Notes under the pieces: model-generated
Databases searched by the model: none
What the model was told of the DNA's origin: nothing
Seen by the model: the letters and a program-made list of their open reading frames with translations, nothing else
Position numbers and translations under genes: made by a program
Assembly: GCA_029378245.1 (NCBI GenBank)
Contig: JARKIF010000076.1
Location: 1 to 64,000, forward strand
Source: Roridomyces roridus
Taxonomy: Eukaryota > Basidiomycota > Agaricomycetes > Agaricales > Mycenaceae
Length of the DNA stretch: 64,000 nt
Reading direction: 5' to 3'
Shown here: piece by piece, positions 43,043 through 53,810 of the stretch
Numbering within the stretch: the stretch's first letter is position 1
How the letters are laid out: the number at the start of each line of letters is the position of its first letter

Positions 43043-43950
43043 TTAGACGGAAATGCGGAGCCTTTCAGTTCTCACCCCATCTGGGTCCACTTTCCTGAAC
43101 GTGTTTCCGAACGGAGATACAACTCGCACCAGGCGAAACTGTTAACGCCTGTCATAACGTGCGTCCGTGCAAATCATCACTCACTTGATACCAAGGCACG
43201 TACGCGGGCCCCTGGAGAGCGGGACGAAGAATTGCTCGTTCATCGAGCTCCGGTCTTGCAGCCAACGCTCGGGCCAGAATTTCTGCGGCTCCTGGAATCT
43301 TTCTGGGTTTTCATGGATGAAGGTTATGCCGCTCGATTCAAAAGTCTAGCCGTCCATGAGTACCGGAATCTACGCAAGAAGTGAACTTGCACCGGCCGGA
43401 ATACGGACGCCTGCAATAAGAGCGTCGGATGGCCCGACAACTCTGGGTATCGGCGTAACACCATGCGCGAGGCGCACTGACTCCTTAATCGCCGCCGTCT
43501 GCAGTCGTCGTAAGGAACTGGGAAATAAATAGCTGGGCGTTCCGCTCACCGGATACGGTAATTTCTCCAACGCCTGATAGTTCATCCTTGCATGAACATC
43601 CGGCCACTCGCGATCAAGCTCTGTTCGCAGGGTACGCAGAATCCGTTCATCGCGACATGAAAGACACCGGTAGTAACCACCTTCCCAACAGTTTTGCTGC
43701 CTGCCACGCCGAGAAGATTGAGTGATTCGCCAAATTGGGATGCAGGAAATGGTGGTCGATGGTTTCGTGGTCCGGGGTGTCCAGTTTACTCGGATCGGCA
43801 ATGATGGTGTCCATATCTCGAGCGAGGAAAGCAACGGTTCCAAGGGTCCACGCGCGTGCGCGCAACTTTTCCGTCTGACAGGAGCCAAGTAGTAAGCCAA
43901 AGCCTTTCATAATCCAGGGAGCACGATTCACCCGCCCGGTTACTTCGTAG
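43043..43950 (-). pseudogene. Cytochrome P450 relic (C-terminal portion)
   Basis: The C-terminal third of a fungal P450 is recognisable. It has the helix I/J region (DERILRTLRTELDREWPD), the K-helix AAIKESVRLAHGVTPIPRVV with the ExxR-type core, FIHENPERFQEPQKFWPERW, and the heme loop FVPLSRGPRTCLGIK with its cysteine ligand. A normal GT-AG intron lies between KLPY and TAAIKES. The N-terminal half is missing or unrecognisable upstream of 43950. The frame breaks around helix I (about 43650-43700), within the AGVRIPAGAS to FIHENPERF step, and near 43100 before FRKVDPDGVRTERLRISV. Monooxygenase function is lost. Confidence 0.75.
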
Positions 43951-44279
43951 CCACGCGGATTAATGCCCCGCAGAAGAGGAACGGATACGTAGCAGTGGTA
44001 GCCAAGTGCAAAGTGGTGGTAAGGAAGAAAGCAGAGTTGATCTAATCAATCAATCATCTCTCTTTCACTTCACCCATCTTGGACGAAACTCGGTGTCGAC
44101 CAGATCTCACTCTCCTACAAAGACGAAGCGGGCCTGGCCGCTATATTGCTGCTCCTATTTCATTCCGAGCGCTTCCAGGTCCAGTTATTCGACAAAGTTC
44201 ACAGATATTCCTTGGATACTTAGAGCACACATCAGGAAAACTTTTCCGTTTGCAGATCTGGGCAAATCAAACGGAAACG

Positions 44280-44753
44280 GTACGTAAATGTTTGTAAACC
44301 GTTTAAAACTGTTTTCAAACGGTGTGGCACGTAAAACCAGCCCACAACAAGGACCTACCTATGAGTGCTGAGTCCTCAGGTTAGTGTATGGTCACTACCT
44401 GGTTGTTGTCCAAGCCTGGGGGACTGTTTGCAGCTCTTTGATTACATGCCGGACCCTTGCCGGATGTCACCTCGCATTCAGCCGTGTCAATTAGCGGGAT
44501 CAGAAATGATCCGACACCTTGCCGAGGGTGGCCGGTCGACGGGGTACCCATTTGACATCCGAGGGATCAGGAATCACTGACAGCGGAGTCGCCAGTCCAC
44601 GTCAAAAATGCCGCCTGGTAGGAGCTGGTAGGTAACCGTTTAAACCGTTTGTTTGTTGTCTGTTTACCGTTTGCACTGACCCACAAATTAAATGGAAATG
44701 AAAACGGTTGAAACTGTTTGCAAACGTTTGCAAACGGAAATGATTGCAGCCCT
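44280..44753. mobile_element. hAT-like MITE remnant, GTTTGCAAAC family
   Basis: The right end, read inward on the minus strand, is TAGGGCTGCAATCATTTCCG followed by GTTTGCAAACG repeats. This has the same TAGGG start plus subterminal palindrome layout as the MITEs at 10044 and 47017. AAACGGTTT and CGTTTAAACGG words fill 44275-44330 and 44635-44735. I could not find a matching left terminus or an 8-bp duplication (right flank GTGTAAAA), so the left end is deleted or diverged; a TAGAGC at about 44221 is a weak candidate. Confidence 0.5.
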
Positions 44754-44764
44754 AGTGTAAAATA

Positions 44765-44815
44765 CAAGTCATAATGTAGCATAGTCATATTGAGTCATAT
44801 TGAGTCATATTGCAG
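44765..44815. repeat. Short tandem repeat CATATTGAGT
   Basis: Consecutive copies of the 10-mer CATATTGAGT/CATAGT-like unit between about 44783 and 44815, next to the hAT-like end. Confidence 0.5.
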
Positions 44816-44865
44816 TGTAGCGGGATGACCGAGTTGCCCGATGCCTGATGCATAGGTTCAACACG

Positions 44866-45125
44866 ATGGCGGTCTGTGGCATTGACTACTGCGAGACTGT
44901 GGTTTCCCGGAACCTCACTACATGCGGGGTCCTCATGCGATTTCGCACCGACTGGACATCTTCGAAGTTCGCGGTTGCACACCAATGGAATGAAATCACA
45001 TCCATCAATAACAAGGTTTTGTGCACCTCCGTGACGCTTTCCCCTTCTCACAATGCTCAGAGTCAACAATGAAGTGCCCGGTGCCGCACACCAATGGAAG
45101 GAAGTCGCATTTGTAATCGAGCATC
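44866..45125 (+). pseudogene. F-box relic (fragment related to F-box gene 9)
   Basis: ATGGCGGTCTGTGGCATTGA at 44866 matches the segment of F-box gene 9 at about 62233 encoding RRWRSVALT. GTTGCACACCAATGGAATGA near 44975 matches 62459-62478 (VAHQWKE). The second word recurs at about 45085 (CGCACACCAATGGAAGGAAG). The blocks are collapsed, with intervening sequence deleted, so no frame is left. It shows that this subfamily once had another copy here. Confidence 0.6.
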
Positions 45126-45300
45126 TCAAGTAGCATAAGTAGCATAAATATATCTGGGTTCGAACAAGAAAAAAAATAACAAGGTTCTTCACCGCTCCAG
45201 AATTGTCGCCCCATCTCGACGCAGAAGCCATCCCTAGCCGGATTCTGTGGCTGGTGAGTACATGAAGTTTGAAACCTGGAAGGAAAGAAGTACCTAAGTA

Positions 45301-46569
45301 TCACGAGGAAGAGAGCATGTTCGGCTCATTCTCTAGCGAAATGTGAATATTCATCCCGTCTTCCAACAAATCTCGGAAGAAAGTAAGATCATCCGTCAGA
45401 CTCGGAGGATCGTCCCAGCGATAGATCGTGAAACGGACGGTTTTGAGCCTGCTACGACGGACCGACAGGACACCCTCGAGTGCCGTCAGCATATCGGTGT
45501 AACTCGCGGCACCAATAATTTCGTCAAGTTGCAGCGTTTCGAGGTTCGGGACGAGGTGTGGGTTATGCACCAAAAAGTCGAGTAACGCCTCCACAAACGA
45601 GGGTTCCGGGAGCAGGCATTCGAAACGTGTGAGATTTGGCATGAGGGCCATGGACTCTGTGAAGCTGTCTTCATCCGAACTTCCGCAAAGCTCGAGCGTC
45701 CGCAAAGGTGGAGACGCTTGGCGCAGGAAGGAGATGAAACTCTCTGTGAAGAGAGCTTCCGTCGTCACAGAGAGAATTTCTAGCCCGGGGGTGGAAACCC
45801 AGTTCATACCGTCGAAATCATCCTCGGAATGAGTTAGATGACGCAGACGGGGAAGAACGAGTATTTCAGGTTCCTCCCGAATGATGTTGTCCAGGAATGA
45901 GATGTTTTGCATGAAGATTTCGGTTATATTGGGCGCAAGGCGCAGAAGTCGATGAAGCGAAAGCCAGAAGCATTTTACGCCGCCCACGCACCGAATCTCC
46001 AGCTTTCGGAGACGGGGAAGCTCTACCTGAGGGTGAGTTCCCCCGAGGAAGTCGTAGTATTCATCCACGAGATCATCCGTCTTGTCAAAGGAAATGGCCA
46101 GGGATTCGAGCTGCGCGGAATGGTGCTGAATGGGACGGGCAATCACCGAGTCAAAGACTCCTCTAAGGGAAATCTGCAACGGACGACTCCCGGCGCGCCC
46201 AAGCCACGTCTTCAAGAACTGTTCGAATCCTCTTTCGCGAGGAAAGAAGATACCGATGGACACCCATAGGGCAGGGGTAGAAACTGCAATATCGGTCCAG
46301 GCGTGACAGATATTGAGGAAGAGCAGAGGCGCAAGATGGGTTTGGGGTCGGGGGTATTCTCGAGGATATTCTCGGGATCGGAGTGGAAGACGTCGCAGAA
46401 AGATATCAGAGGAAATCTCGAGCGGCAGACGCGCAATTGGATCGCGTACAGCATTCAGCTGCCGCTGGAGGAGGCTTTTGCTGCTCTCGAGCTTCCTTAG
46501 CACATCCTTCTGCCGCTGGATTTCGAGGGAAACCTGGGCGAGCTGCGCCTCGATTGCCTGGGTGGACAT
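45301..46569 (-). CDS. F-box protein gene 8 (intact, 422 aa)
   Basis: Single exon from ATG 46569-46567. Coiled coil IEAQLAQVSLEIQRQKDVLR with KLESSKSLLQRQLNAVRD, F-box IARLPLEISSDIFLRRLPL and ICHAWTDIAVSTPALWVSIG, then LRRs (APNITEIFMQNISFLDN, LRTLELCGSSDEDSFTES, LPEPSFVEALLDFLVHNPHL) and the tail EDGMNIHISLENEPNMLSS. It is the sister of F-box gene 7; the two are alignable over their full length including the upstream leader. In the F-box core the usual FLQCLP is FLRRLP here. Confidence 0.85.
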   Translation of the reverse strand: MSTQAIEAQLAQVSLEIQRQKDVLRKLESSKSLLQRQLNAVRDPIARLPLEISSDIFLRRLPLRSREYPREYPRPQTHLAPLLFLNICHAWTDIAVSTPALWVSIGIFFPRERGFEQFLKTWLGRAGSRPLQISLRGVFDSVIARPIQHHSAQLESLAISFDKTDDLVDEYYDFLGGTHPQVELPRLRKLEIRCVGGVKCFWLSLHRLLRLAPNITEIFMQNISFLDNIIREEPEILVLPRLRHLTHSEDDFDGMNWVSTPGLEILSVTTEALFTESFISFLRQASPPLRTLELCGSSDEDSFTESMALMPNLTRFECLLPEPSFVEALLDFLVHNPHLVPNLETLQLDEIIGAASYTDMLTALEGVLSVRRSRLKTVRFTIYRWDDPPSLTDDLTFFRDLLEDGMNIHISLENEPNMLSSS

Positions 46570-47016
46570 GGCTTGGGGCTAGTACCAGGTACAACCAGCG
46601 GTGAGCGTCTATCGTATTTCGCAGGATGGAAGGCCTACAGTAGTTTACTGCGCGCTTCCGAAGTTGTAGACACGTTCGAATTCGGAATAACTTGAGAGTC
46701 GATTTCGTCTGAGGGAGCCAGGTCAGTCTTCCAGGCAGCATGACGTTCACGATTCACCCACTCCGCGGATTTATTTCTATGAGAAAGGAGCGGAGACAAG
46801 AGACTTGCAGATACAGCAGTGCTTTGGCAGTGGTGGTAAGGAATAAAGTCGAATTGATCTCGATTTCGTTCAGTTGTGTCTGCATGGTGTGGGGGGTGCG
46901 ATTTTAGGACCGCCGTCCGGGTGCAGCATACAACAAATGTCATATTGCACCAACCAGTCGGATGAGACTGGGCATTTGTTAATCTTTCAGAGCTTATTAC
47001 TCTGTTCACTTATAAT
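46570..47016. promoter_or_regulatory. Upstream region of F-box gene 8
   Basis: About 450 bp. The part nearest the gene shares words with the leader of F-box gene 7 (GCGCGCTTCCGA, GTAGTTT). It also has the CTTTGGCAGTGGTGGTAAGGAA block at 46822-46843, seen again near 40630 and 44010, so this is a dispersed F-box-associated upstream sequence. Confidence 0.45.
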
Positions 47017-47747
47017 TAGTGAGCGGCACGAGTATACACTCGCGAGTATGAGTACTCGCAGAAGTTCGGAAAACCATACTCGCACTTGCACGAGTATTGA
47101 TGGCGAGTATTCGTGTATTAGTAAGCAACTTTCGCGAGTATTCGCGAGTCGCAAGTAGTTGCACTCAACGAGTTGGAATACTCGCGAGTTGCAAATTATT
47201 TGTGAGTTATTCATGAGTATCATATATTTCAGTTACCAAACTATGTACTATCATCATCAATGACAATAACTCTCGCTGATCCTGAGGCTTCTGCTGTAGC
47301 AGGGGCCTTCCGCTTCTTGTTCCGTGTCCAACCCTCTGCAAGCTGCTTCTCAAGGTCACTGGCCCACTGGCCAACCATCACAGTGGAATGGGCTGATTGC
47401 TCACTCAGTTGGTTGCAGAGTTTCGTTACTGTTCCTCCTGATGAACAGGTAGTGACTGATAGGTAAATTGAATTCTGTACAGGAATAAACATACATTACG
47501 GAGTGATTGCCACATGCCGGCATGCCGAGTGATGCCGAGTGATGCCGGTGATCAAATTGCCTATCTGGGTCTGTTCCGTGAGCTTACGGTAGCCAGGCAA
47601 ATACTCGCGAGTACCAAGGTTTTTGGAAACCAATACTCGCACTCGCACGAGTAGCACAGCCACCACCCACTCGCGAGTATGAATACTCGTACTCGCGAGT
47701 GAAATGCCGCGAGTATTCGCAGCACTTGATACTCGTGCCGCTCCCTA
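47017..47747. mobile_element. hAT-type MITE, ACTCGCGAGT family
   Basis: 731 bp with inverted ends TAGTGAGCGGCACGAGTA and TAGGGAGCGGCACGAGTA (complementary strand). The perfect 8-bp target duplication is CTTATAAT at 47009-47016 and 47748-47755. Both halves are arrays of the palindrome ACTCGCGAGT and its halves; the middle has GCCGAGTGATGCCGAG. It has no transposase. It aligns with the MITE at 10044-10682, the difference being concentrated in the repeated recognition word. Confidence 0.9.
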
Positions 47748-47755
47748 CTTATAAT

Positions 47756-50700
47756 CACACTCGAGAATCAGGCAGTTATCGCACAGGTCATGATTTTAGG
47801 GTTGCATATACATTTACTTAATAGGGTCCATGAGGACCGATGATGAGCATGGAATTTGACTGCCCTTGAAAACGCGTATTTTGCACGATTTCAGATGTGG
47901 TTTCCATACTATATGATCTCAATACGAGAGCTGATGTCGAGCCCAGAGACAGTCAGCACGGTGGATACTTTAGAGTACTATACAGGTTGAAGGGTATTTA
48001 CCTGGATACGACTGATGGACTCACTCCGAAACATGTAGGAGGTGTGGATACCTGCCTTACCAATGGGATACACCAATTAAACAGTTCTTAACCGTTGTAT
48101 GATTGTCAGCAGTTCGAACCTTGGTGCAAGTGCAATTCGGAGGTTCGGGAGTTCACGGAATGATGGACAAGTCGGCCGAATGACACCTGGTAAGGTTGAA
48201 ATATTGCGATACATAGGGCTATCGGCCCATAAGCGTATTGCGATACAAATGGGCTATCGGAAATATGGTCTTATTTGTGCTTCACGGCGCCTGCGGCACA
48301 CTGGTGGGATCAGAAAAAAATCTGTTGCCTTTCTGGCCGTCCTTGGATGCTTTTCATCACTCACGGCAGCATCGGCATGGTGGTCCAGTAATGGAAAATG
48401 AATAAATTCATTACATATTGATGCAGTAATACACCTCGGGTCTAGCTCGCTTCCCTGGCGTCACCGTTTCCTCCCGATGCCTCCCGCTCGCCGCTGGCCG
48501 ACGCTCCCGCCCGCTGCTTCCCGACGCTCTCGCCCAATGCTTCCCGCCTGCTGCTTCCCGACGCTCCCAAACGATCACCCTCACACCTCCCGCTCCTGCA
48601 TACCTCGCCTACTGCGGGCATAGAATACCCGGCATCCTCCGCCACCGCTGCGTGTCATCGAATCACTCCTGCCAATAACACCTTTATCCCCGTGGCACAA
48701 TGAATATACCCCGCCGCCCACGCGCGCCACATTTACGCACTGTTCCCCGCGCGTTCCCCGCAGCTCAACGTCCACGTCCTCTATCCCAATCCCCCCCTTG
48801 TCGACACATTGGCCTCCGGCCCTCCGCTGCAGCAGCTGCGATGTGTAATCGCGCCCGCTATTAGAGCAATCTCGTTCTCTGCCCATTCGTACAGCACAGC
48901 CCGACCACACTCCGGTCTGCAGCCGCACAGGTACCCCCAATCGCGAAACTCGCGGCGAGGATAGCATGTGCGGGAACAGCCTCCGGGCTGAACGTGAAGG
49001 ATAGCAACGCGAGGCAAAGAAGAGGCAGGGACGGCGGGGAAGAAGGGATTCGACAGTCCAAGTCGAGGAGGAGGTGTGGCTGGATGGGAATATGTCAATG
49101 TAGCACGGATTTCCAGGAGCGTACAATGGGGGGAAAGCGAGGGCAGACGCGGCTTAGGAGTCCCAGGGGCGAGTCTCTTGCCGGCGGTTTACAGGTCGCC
49201 AGGGATGGGGAGGAGGGCAGAGAGATAATTCAGAAATACGCACCTTTAATTTGCCTTGAATGTGTATTTGCGGAGTGCCTCTTGATTTGGTTTCGTAGCG
49301 CGCCAGAGGGGTTTGAGAACACCGAAGACGGAGAGTGAGAGGGATACGCAGCAAAGATGAGGCACATTTGGTGGTAGCAGTGACGGCGGCATCGGGTCAA
49401 ATGCCAGCTCATCGACAATGCATGTACTTCCATGGCGGAGAGAATGAAGCAAGGACAAGTCTGAGCGTTATGAGTGGCCGATTGAGTACTGCAGAATGTA
49501 GCCACACACCTTGGACACTCGTCCCTTGCTCTATCCCTGCCACGCCCAATCCCTGCCACGTCAATCCCTCAATCCCTTCTGCTGAGCCCAGAAAGTCGAC
49601 GGTGTGGATGCCAGGGAGGTCAATGTTGAGTTCGGCTGTCGTCCGGGTGCGGGGAGCGTATTCTAGCGAAGGAGTGCGGCGATGATGGTGGTGCTGGCAG
49701 AGAGACAAGCGATCACATGACCCATCAACAAGCTCAATCTCTTCCACCGCGGCCTCGATACGGCTCCCACAGCTCACAGTTAAAGGGGAGAGTAATTCAG
49801 TCCTGCATTTTAGCTTCTCCATCGCGTCTCGGCATGCATCTGCATGTCCCTTTCATTTTATTTCAATCGTCTTAAGCGATGTGAGGCTGGGGTGCGTTTG
49901 GGCTCCTTCTGAATGAGATATTGCAGGATTTTTCGCATAGAACCAGGTCGGAGAGTTCAATGTCAAAGTTTCTCACTGTTTCAGAGTAGTTCAGTGGCAT
50001 TGGGCTTGCCTGGTGCCCATCAAAGGACCCGAGGGTTGGCATCACATATATATGAATCCTTCGAGAGGGAACGATGCTGAATTCCAGATCTGTGACCTAG
50101 TTTCAGTACATACATTGTTTCTCCTCCCGAACGTCCAATTTCCGAGGCTTATTGACCCAAGAAACATGGTGAAATGGCCGTACATGCATTTATGAAGAAC
50201 GGGCCCTGGAAAAGGATGCTGGGTGTTGAGAGGTCCGATTTGGCACGGAATACTTGCCGACGGTCCCATTGAGCTTGAATAAAGTCAAATTTTGCCTGAG
50301 GCCGGAGCTACAAATGTGTAAAGACGAAAGACGATCGACATCACGGACTCACCACTACTGATATCACGGACTTGCCTCAGAATCATTTTTTTTCAGAGCT
50401 CTGCACATCGATTGTGGTCAAGCTGAAGCTACTGAAGGGGTCTAATATCATCCTGTATGTGGTCTGAATTGTTTCGGATTTTTGCAATACCGGGAAGTAT
50501 GCAAAGTTGAGATCGAGGTCGTTATGAACAAAGTGAGATGCCCAAAAGTGTGTTCGCATATCAGCTCAAATCTGCACTTCTCGATGGTTTCATGTTGTAC
50601 ACTGTATGTATCCCTCCAATTCTTTTTCAAATGATGATTGAGTGCCCTCAACAAGCCTCCGAAAAATCCCCGAGGTCCAGAGGTTTCCCAGTATGTAGCA

Positions 50701-53700
50701 CATACGAACGAAAATCACTGCATGTCCGAAAGTCCCGGACTTCGTCTCCGCACGTTCGTCCGGGCTCCTTTGGCCTCAACAACATTTCTAGGCATGAGGA
50801 TGAATTGAATTAACTGCTTTGGAATACAAACTCGTGAGGAAAATTATCTAGAAGTGGATTCACGGTCAAAGGAATGCACACACGAAGGAAAACGGAATGT
50901 GCACGCCAAATGGATGCATCCACATGCAGTCCATGTATCGTCAACGTGCAGACCACCACCCGCGCCCACCCATCGTCTATCCCTATCCACATCTTTATCG
51001 ACACAACGCCCGTACCTGCTGATTGAGTCCGTTGATGAGCAGCGTGCTTGGGTGTATACCGCCGGCGCATGCGCTCGTCGTTGGTGATGCGAGTCCGGAG
51101 GCTGCGAGACGAGTTCCGAGGGCACGAGACGAGGGGAGCAGCACCCTCACGTATGGGAGAAAGTGGCACAGAATGGAGAGCGCCGGAGAGGAAGGACGCA
51201 GCCTCGTGCTTTGTGCAGCGTTAAGCATGCCCCCGAGCCCAACCAATCACCTTGAAACGCGAAGAGTCGGTGGCGAGGGTTGATGATACATAGCGCGTTC
51301 ATGCATCGGAGCATGGGGCCGGGGAACGAGTCGAGCGGCGGAAACGGTAAATGCGAGAATGTGAGGCATCCAATGGGATTGCGGGTCTTGTTCTCTCAAT
51401 CAAAAATCCCGAAGGCTGCGGTCGAGATCTACACAGAGAAAGAGCTGGCAGCAATCAGCCCAAACAGCAAATATGGAATTCGGCGGAGGGGGCGCACCGT
51501 AAAGGGCTCACAGAAAGGACACAGCACAGCGAAGCACGAGGATTTCAGAGTGCAATTCAAGGTATCGAGTCCCAGCCCATCGGAATGCCATCCAGTGTTT
51601 CGAGTTCCAGCACGAGAAGCTTCCTGAGCGCGCAACGAGAACAGAACCGGGTAGTTGCAGGTCTAGAGTTGATTGGGGGAATACATTGAATCAGTACATG
51701 AGGACGAGGGCAGTCGTATAAGCAGAGGAGGGTAGGCGCAGCGGCGGGAAGCAAGGAGGACGGAGGAGGACGGAGATTCCACGCTGTCGTCGATTTGCAT
51801 CCGAGTTATTGCATCCGAGATGGCGCCATTGTCGTTTTTCTCCTGTCTCTCCACTCTCTCTTTTACATTTGCCGACGGCTCTCGCACTGGACGCGTTCGA
51901 CAGACTGGTTACCACTGGTCCCGCCTTGGCTTTCGTCACCCCACGCCGTGGCCCGATCCGCCGCCCCGAATCCCGAATTTTGCTACCCCGACCCGTCCAC
52001 CCACACGCAGCGCCCTCCTCACCCGTGGTGCTGCCTCGCCCCGATTCATTACGCTTGCCCGCACGCTCCATTTCCCGCACCCACAATTTCCCGAATTCCT
52101 GCCCCGCGCCGCGCTGCCCGATCCCGGATTGCCAGCCCAGGTGCCGCTTCCTCCCCGTACAGGCAATTCGTGCCCCTAGTGCTGGAGAAAGCTACTGCTT
52201 TGTCTTGCATAGACCGGCGCCGCATGCTGCGGAAGGAGCTGTATCGAGCCCTGCACCTGGATGTGCCCGGTATCCCCGGTGTGCTCCAGGCGGCGCTCGG
52301 TGGGCTTTTTTCGCCACTTCTTGCGTCTACCAGCTGCACCGTCCGTGCCGCTGCTATTGTACAGTGTGTACCGCTGTGCAGCGCGGGTCGTGGGCAATCT
52401 TTTTACGGCGCGCGCGCCCGCTTTTTCTGTATTTTGATGTACCGGCAACGGCCGGATTTAATAAAATTGTTTCATTTTGATTGTTACCATTAAAATTGAA
52501 GCTCCGATCACTGACGGTGCAAGCAAAGTGGCCGTCGACGGCAGCCCAGGGCCTCCAACAGGTGTGCCGAGCCGCCGAGATGATAATGGGCTGGAGCCCA
52601 TTCGTATCGCAATGCACCATGGGCCATCACTCCATATGTATCTCAATATATCAACTTAATGCGCTGCGAATGACCTGAAACATGAGCAGACCGCCGAGAC
52701 GGGTCCGATGGAAGTGACGTAGTAGCCGGAACAAGTGGATTCCGGCTCGGATACGGACTTTTAGTCAAGTATCTGCTGGTATCCGAGACCAAGAGTGGGA
52801 GATATGGGTATCGTTCGAGACCTACAACACGTGGGAGTACGTTTTGAGGCCATACTCTGGAGGGGAAGAAGGGATACAAGATATCCAAACTGTCCGAGTC
52901 ATGGATCAGCGATGGAATCACGAGATAACATGCTGAATCATGGCTTGGCGCTCTGGCTGACTGAGCACCAGTGCCAGATCAACCAATCAGGTCGTTTCTA
53001 TTCAGGATACGTGGGAGATTCATCATTATTGCGCCATTTGTTTGTACTATCATATGATTCCTGGACATGTATAAAGTAGATAGAGTGTTACCCAAGAGGG
53101 CAGCGGATACTTCCCCCACTAGCAAGCTACCAGCTGCGACTACGGGATTTGTCCGAGGCTTTCGAAGGTGCATTGCGTAGAATAAGCAATCGCCCTTGAA
53201 AATCTAAATTGTTGTTTTGTTGGCTCCTGTTGTGTGAATTGAGTTTGAAGCATAGTTTGGTTCGAGTGCAAGTTGGATTGTGATTAGGGTTTCAGCTCAG
53301 TGGCAGCTTTGGAAGGCTTGCTACGGCTTGGTACGGTTTGTGTGTCAGTTAGGGTCTGGTTGTGTGTTCAGTGTCAGGAATTGGTTCAGGAATTGTGGGA
53401 ATTTACGAAATCCGTGTTGTATCGGTCGCTGTCGTCCTCGGATACCAGTGTAAAAGGGATCGAGAGACCCAAATACCTCGCTTTGTGCAACTCGGCTTTT
53501 AGCCAAACCTTTATACATCTTTTGTGTTCAGCTGAGAAGCTTAAAATCTACAAAAACGCTTTAGAATTGTCATTCTTGGTTCATATCAAGGATCTTGATT
53601 CGCAATACAAAACTCGACCACTCATTTCGAGACAATATCACAGTATTCCCTACAACCTTTCATAAGGCCCTGTACTAGGGACTTATACTCGCCTTCGCCT

Positions 53701-53810
53701 GCTGTCAATATAGTTGTCACTCGCCCCGGAGCTTCGTGATTGGGTTGTTTAGATATAGATTCGTCTGTATCGAGACTCATCTAGTCTTGTTGTTTCGAGT
53801 TGGTTGATTT
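47756..53810. other. Gene-poor stretch
   Basis: Six kilobases without a gene I can support. Open frames exist on both strands but overlap one another, lack conserved motifs, and show composition-driven runs (Pro/Arg/Ser-rich around 51.8-52.4 kb). Around 48440-48580 a GCTTCCCGACGCTC word recurs four or five times. A GTTCGAACC word at 48112-48120 resembles a Pol III B box, but no tRNA fold is seen. Confidence 0.45.
48440..48580. repeat. Degenerate short repeats (CTTCCCGACGCTC)
   Basis: Imperfect copies of GCTTCCCGACGCTC and GCCTCCCGCTCGCCG with a 25-35 bp spacing, strand-asymmetric (pyrimidine-rich on plus). Function unknown. Confidence 0.5.

Noticed and set aside
44221..44290. TAGAGCACACATCAGG as the left terminus of the GTTTGCAAAC hAT-like element
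   Set aside because: Similarity to the right terminus needs a 9-bp gap and the 8-bp flanks (TGGATACT and GTGTAAAA) do not match.
48861..49061. Minus-strand frame with a signal-peptide-like start and cysteines (small secreted protein)
   Set aside because: The hydrophobic stretch lacks a clear start context, the frame stops soon after, and all three minus frames are open here. Cysteine spacing does not match hydrophobins.
49409..49822. 137-residue minus-strand frame with a good ATG
   Set aside because: No recognisable domain, no splice continuation found, composition unremarkable; not supported strongly enough to call.
51795..52493. Two overlapping plus-strand frames of over 220 residues
   Set aside because: They overlap in different frames, are Pro/Arg-rich from GC-rich sequence, and show no conserved motif or splice-supported extension.
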